From the NCBI GenBank assembly GCA_017848435.1, contig JAFEHU010000010.1, forward strand, positions 1-34,586: a stretch of DNA of 34,586 bases. The letters run 5' to 3'. The stretch is from Burkholderiaceae bacterium (GTDB taxonomy: Bacteria > Pseudomonadota > Gammaproteobacteria > Burkholderiales > Burkholderiaceae_C). The translations under genes were made by a program, and so were the position numbers. Shown here one piece after another: positions 33,373 through 34,586 of the stretch (its first letter is position 1; every line of letters begins with the position of its first letter). Below the pieces are notes generated by a model that was not told the origin of the DNA, made no database searches, and saw nothing but the letters and a program-made list of their open reading frames with translations.

Positions 33373-34107
33373 ATGAACACTCGTTTTTCCCTGTCGTTGC
33401 GCGCGCTGCTGGCAGCGCTGTGGCTGTTTGCCGTGGCCACTGCCCAGGCGCAATCGCCAGAAGCCACCATCCGCAAAAACCTGGCCGAGCGCCTGCCCAA
33501 CCTGCCCAAGATCGACGAGGTGCGCAAGACGCCGATGGAGGGCCTGTTCGAGGTGCGCGCCAATGGCACCGACATCTTCTACACCGACGCCAAAGGCGAT
33601 TTCCTGGTGCAGGGCAACCTGATCGACACCGTGGGCCGGCGCAACCTGACCGAAGAGCGCACCGAGAAACTGCTGGCGATTGACTTCAAGACCCTGCCCC
33701 TGAAAGACGCCTTCACCCTGGTGCGCGGCAACGGCAAGCGCAAGATCGCGGTGTTTGAAGACCCCAACTGCGGTTACTGCAAACGCTTCGAGCGCGACCT
33801 GCAAAAGGTCGACAACGTGACGGTCTACCTGTTCCTCTACCCCATCCTCGGCGCCGACTCGGTGGACAAGTCGAACAACATCTGGTGTGCCAAGAACAAG
33901 GCCAAGGCCTGGCACGACTGGATGCTGGAAGACCAGACGCCCGCCAGCGCCAGCTGCGACACCGGCGCGGTGCAGCGCAACGTCGAATTCGGCCGCAAGA
34001 CCAAAATCACCGGCACACCCACACTGGTGTTCACCGATGGTTCGCGCGTTCCAGGCGCCATCAACGCCCAGCAGGTCGAAAAATTCCTCGCAGACGCCGG
34101 AAAATAA
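33373..34107 (+). CDS. dsbC: Periplasmic thiol:disulfide isomerase DsbC
   Basis: A 244-residue exported protein. A signal peptide (LLAALWLFAVATAQAQ) ends near residue 27. The N-terminal dimerisation domain (MEGLFEVRANGTDIFYTDAKGDFL) precedes the thioredoxin domain with the active site Cys133-Gly-Tyr-Cys136 (EDPNCGYCKRF) and the cis-Pro loop GTPTLVF. A second Cys pair lies in NIWCAKN and ASCDTG. DsbC corrects wrong disulfides in periplasmic proteins and would suit the Cys-containing exported hydrolases encoded nearby, though that link is only proximity. ATG 33373 is preferred; a GTG at 33319 would overlap the preceding stop but precede the signal peptide by 18 residues. Confidence 0.93.
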   Translation: MNTRFSLSLRALLAALWLFAVATAQAQSPEATIRKNLAERLPNLPKIDEVRKTPMEGLFEVRANGTDIFYTDAKGDFLVQGNLIDTVGRRNLTEERTEKLLAIDFKTLPLKDAFTLVRGNGKRKIAVFEDPNCGYCKRFERDLQKVDNVTVYLFLYPILGADSVDKSNNIWCAKNKAKAWHDWMLEDQTPASASCDTGAVQRNVEFGRKTKITGTPTLVFTDGSRVPGAINAQQVEKFLADAGK

Positions 34108-34123
34108 GAAGAATCGGCATCAG

Positions 34124-34165
34124 GCCTTAGTGAAACCTAGCGATACAGCTATTGATTCAATAGCA
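34124..34165 (+). repeat. Dispersed repeat, copy 2, intergenic
   Basis: It matches the chpA copy (17828-17869) at 36 of 42 positions with a 22-base identical core. This copy keeps a perfect terminal palindrome, GCTATTGA-T-TCAATAGC (34148-34164). It lies between dsbC and the FAD-domain gene, the usual intergenic setting for such elements. Confidence 0.82.
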
Positions 34166-34194
34166 CACCTTCCCCCACACCCACCGGTTGCCCC

Positions 34195-34586
34195 ATGAAC
34201 ACCGACCTCCAAACGCTCGGTGTCCCCGAACCGCTCCAGCATTTCCCGCCCACCGTGGCCGAGGTGGTCGCCCGGCTTGACCGCCTGCAACCCACCACCT
34301 ACGCCCGCACCCGCAACGCGCTGGACGGCGCCGTCTCGGGCCTGTCGCCTTACTTTACCCACGGCCTGGTGAGCCTGCCGCAAGCCGCCATCCGGCTGTC
34401 GCGCCACCACCGGCTCGGTTACGACGACAAGCTGGTGTTCGAGTTCGGCTGGCGCGCGTTTTTTCACCATGTCTGGCGCCATGCGGGCGACGGCGGTGAC
34501 GCCATCCTGCAGGCCATGCGCCCGGTCACGCTGTGGCCAGGGGCGTACAGCAACACCGTGCCCGCCGACGTGCGCGAAGGCCGCTC
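34195..34586 (+). CDS. Photolyase/cryptochrome-like FAD-binding-domain protein, 3' end missing
   Basis: At least 130 residues, running off the window. It begins almost directly with the photolyase FAD-domain pattern: YARTRNALDGAVSGLSPYFTHGLVSLPQAA, then LVFEFGWRAFFHHVWRHAG, equivalent to the LAWREFYHH segment of photolyases. The N-terminal antenna (Rossmann) domain that normally precedes this by about 200 residues is absent, although the ATG at 34195 is preceded by a dispersed repeat and dsbC, so it is not simply cut off. This may be a genuine short family member or a gene remnant. Function, including DNA repair, is unknown. Confidence 0.75.
   Translation, partial: MNTDLQTLGVPEPLQHFPPTVAEVVARLDRLQPTTYARTRNALDGAVSGLSPYFTHGLVSLPQAAIRLSRHHRLGYDDKLVFEFGWRAFFHHVWRHAGDGGDAILQAMRPVTLWPGAYSNTVPADVREGR

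Overview
The window is a high-GC, densely coded stretch of a betaproteobacterial chromosome, most likely Burkholderiales/Comamonadaceae. Four things point there: the gene order thiD-hemL / rubredoxin / pilG-H-I-J-chpA, the dusB-fis-purH block, the yqgE-ruvX-pyrR-pyrB-pyrC'-plsC block, and a dispersed AT-richer repeat ending in GCTATTGA-n-TCAATAGC, a kind I recall from that family. The assignment is inference; no marker RNA gene is present. I saw no tRNA, rRNA, CRISPR array, insertion sequence or prophage, so this is mostly core genome with one accessory-looking patch (27.4-31.8 kb).

Layout. 1-929: 3' part of a secreted subtilisin/proteinase K-type protease behind a Pro-Ala repeat linker. 945-3761: divergent Fe(III)-type ABC permease and ATPase genes around a perfect palindrome. 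3758-4243: DedA-family membrane protein. 4408-8166: dusB-fis-purH-eamA, tightly packed. 8168-10385 (minus): thiD-like kinase overlapping hemL. 10517-10690: a 57-residue rubredoxin. 10771-20245: the Pil-Chp chemosensory operon that controls type IV pili/twitching (pilG, pilH, pilI, pilJ and a 1993-residue ChpA hybrid kinase). 20246-21727 (minus): CPD photolyase. 21749-26323: yqgE, ruvX, pyrR, pyrB, inactive DHOase homologue, plsC, most overlapping by 1-4 nt. 26328-27419 (minus): ychF. 27480-31797 (minus): three paralogous exported lipase/esterase genes with a MOSC-domain gene among them. 32216-34107: UbiH-family monooxygenase and dsbC. 34195-34586: start of a photolyase-like FAD-binding-domain protein that lacks the usual N-terminal antenna domain.

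The most interesting signals are: (i) three paralogous hydrolases whose Ser-Asp-His order, spacing and cysteine pattern match fungal Candida antarctica lipase B (CalB), two as predicted lipoproteins and one as a soluble export; (ii) a dispersed intergenic repeat that has become in-frame coding sequence between two Hpt domains of ChpA; (iii) a 22-bp duplication of the rubredoxin 3' end whose two differences are both synonymous; (iv) a ThiD-like kinase with Asp where ThiD has its catalytic Cys; (v) genes whose -10-like hexamer lies 5-6 nt before the ATG, suggesting leaderless mRNAs; (vi) a photolyase-like protein that begins directly at the FAD domain.

All assignments come from reading motifs and domain order by eye. 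No alignment or database search was run.
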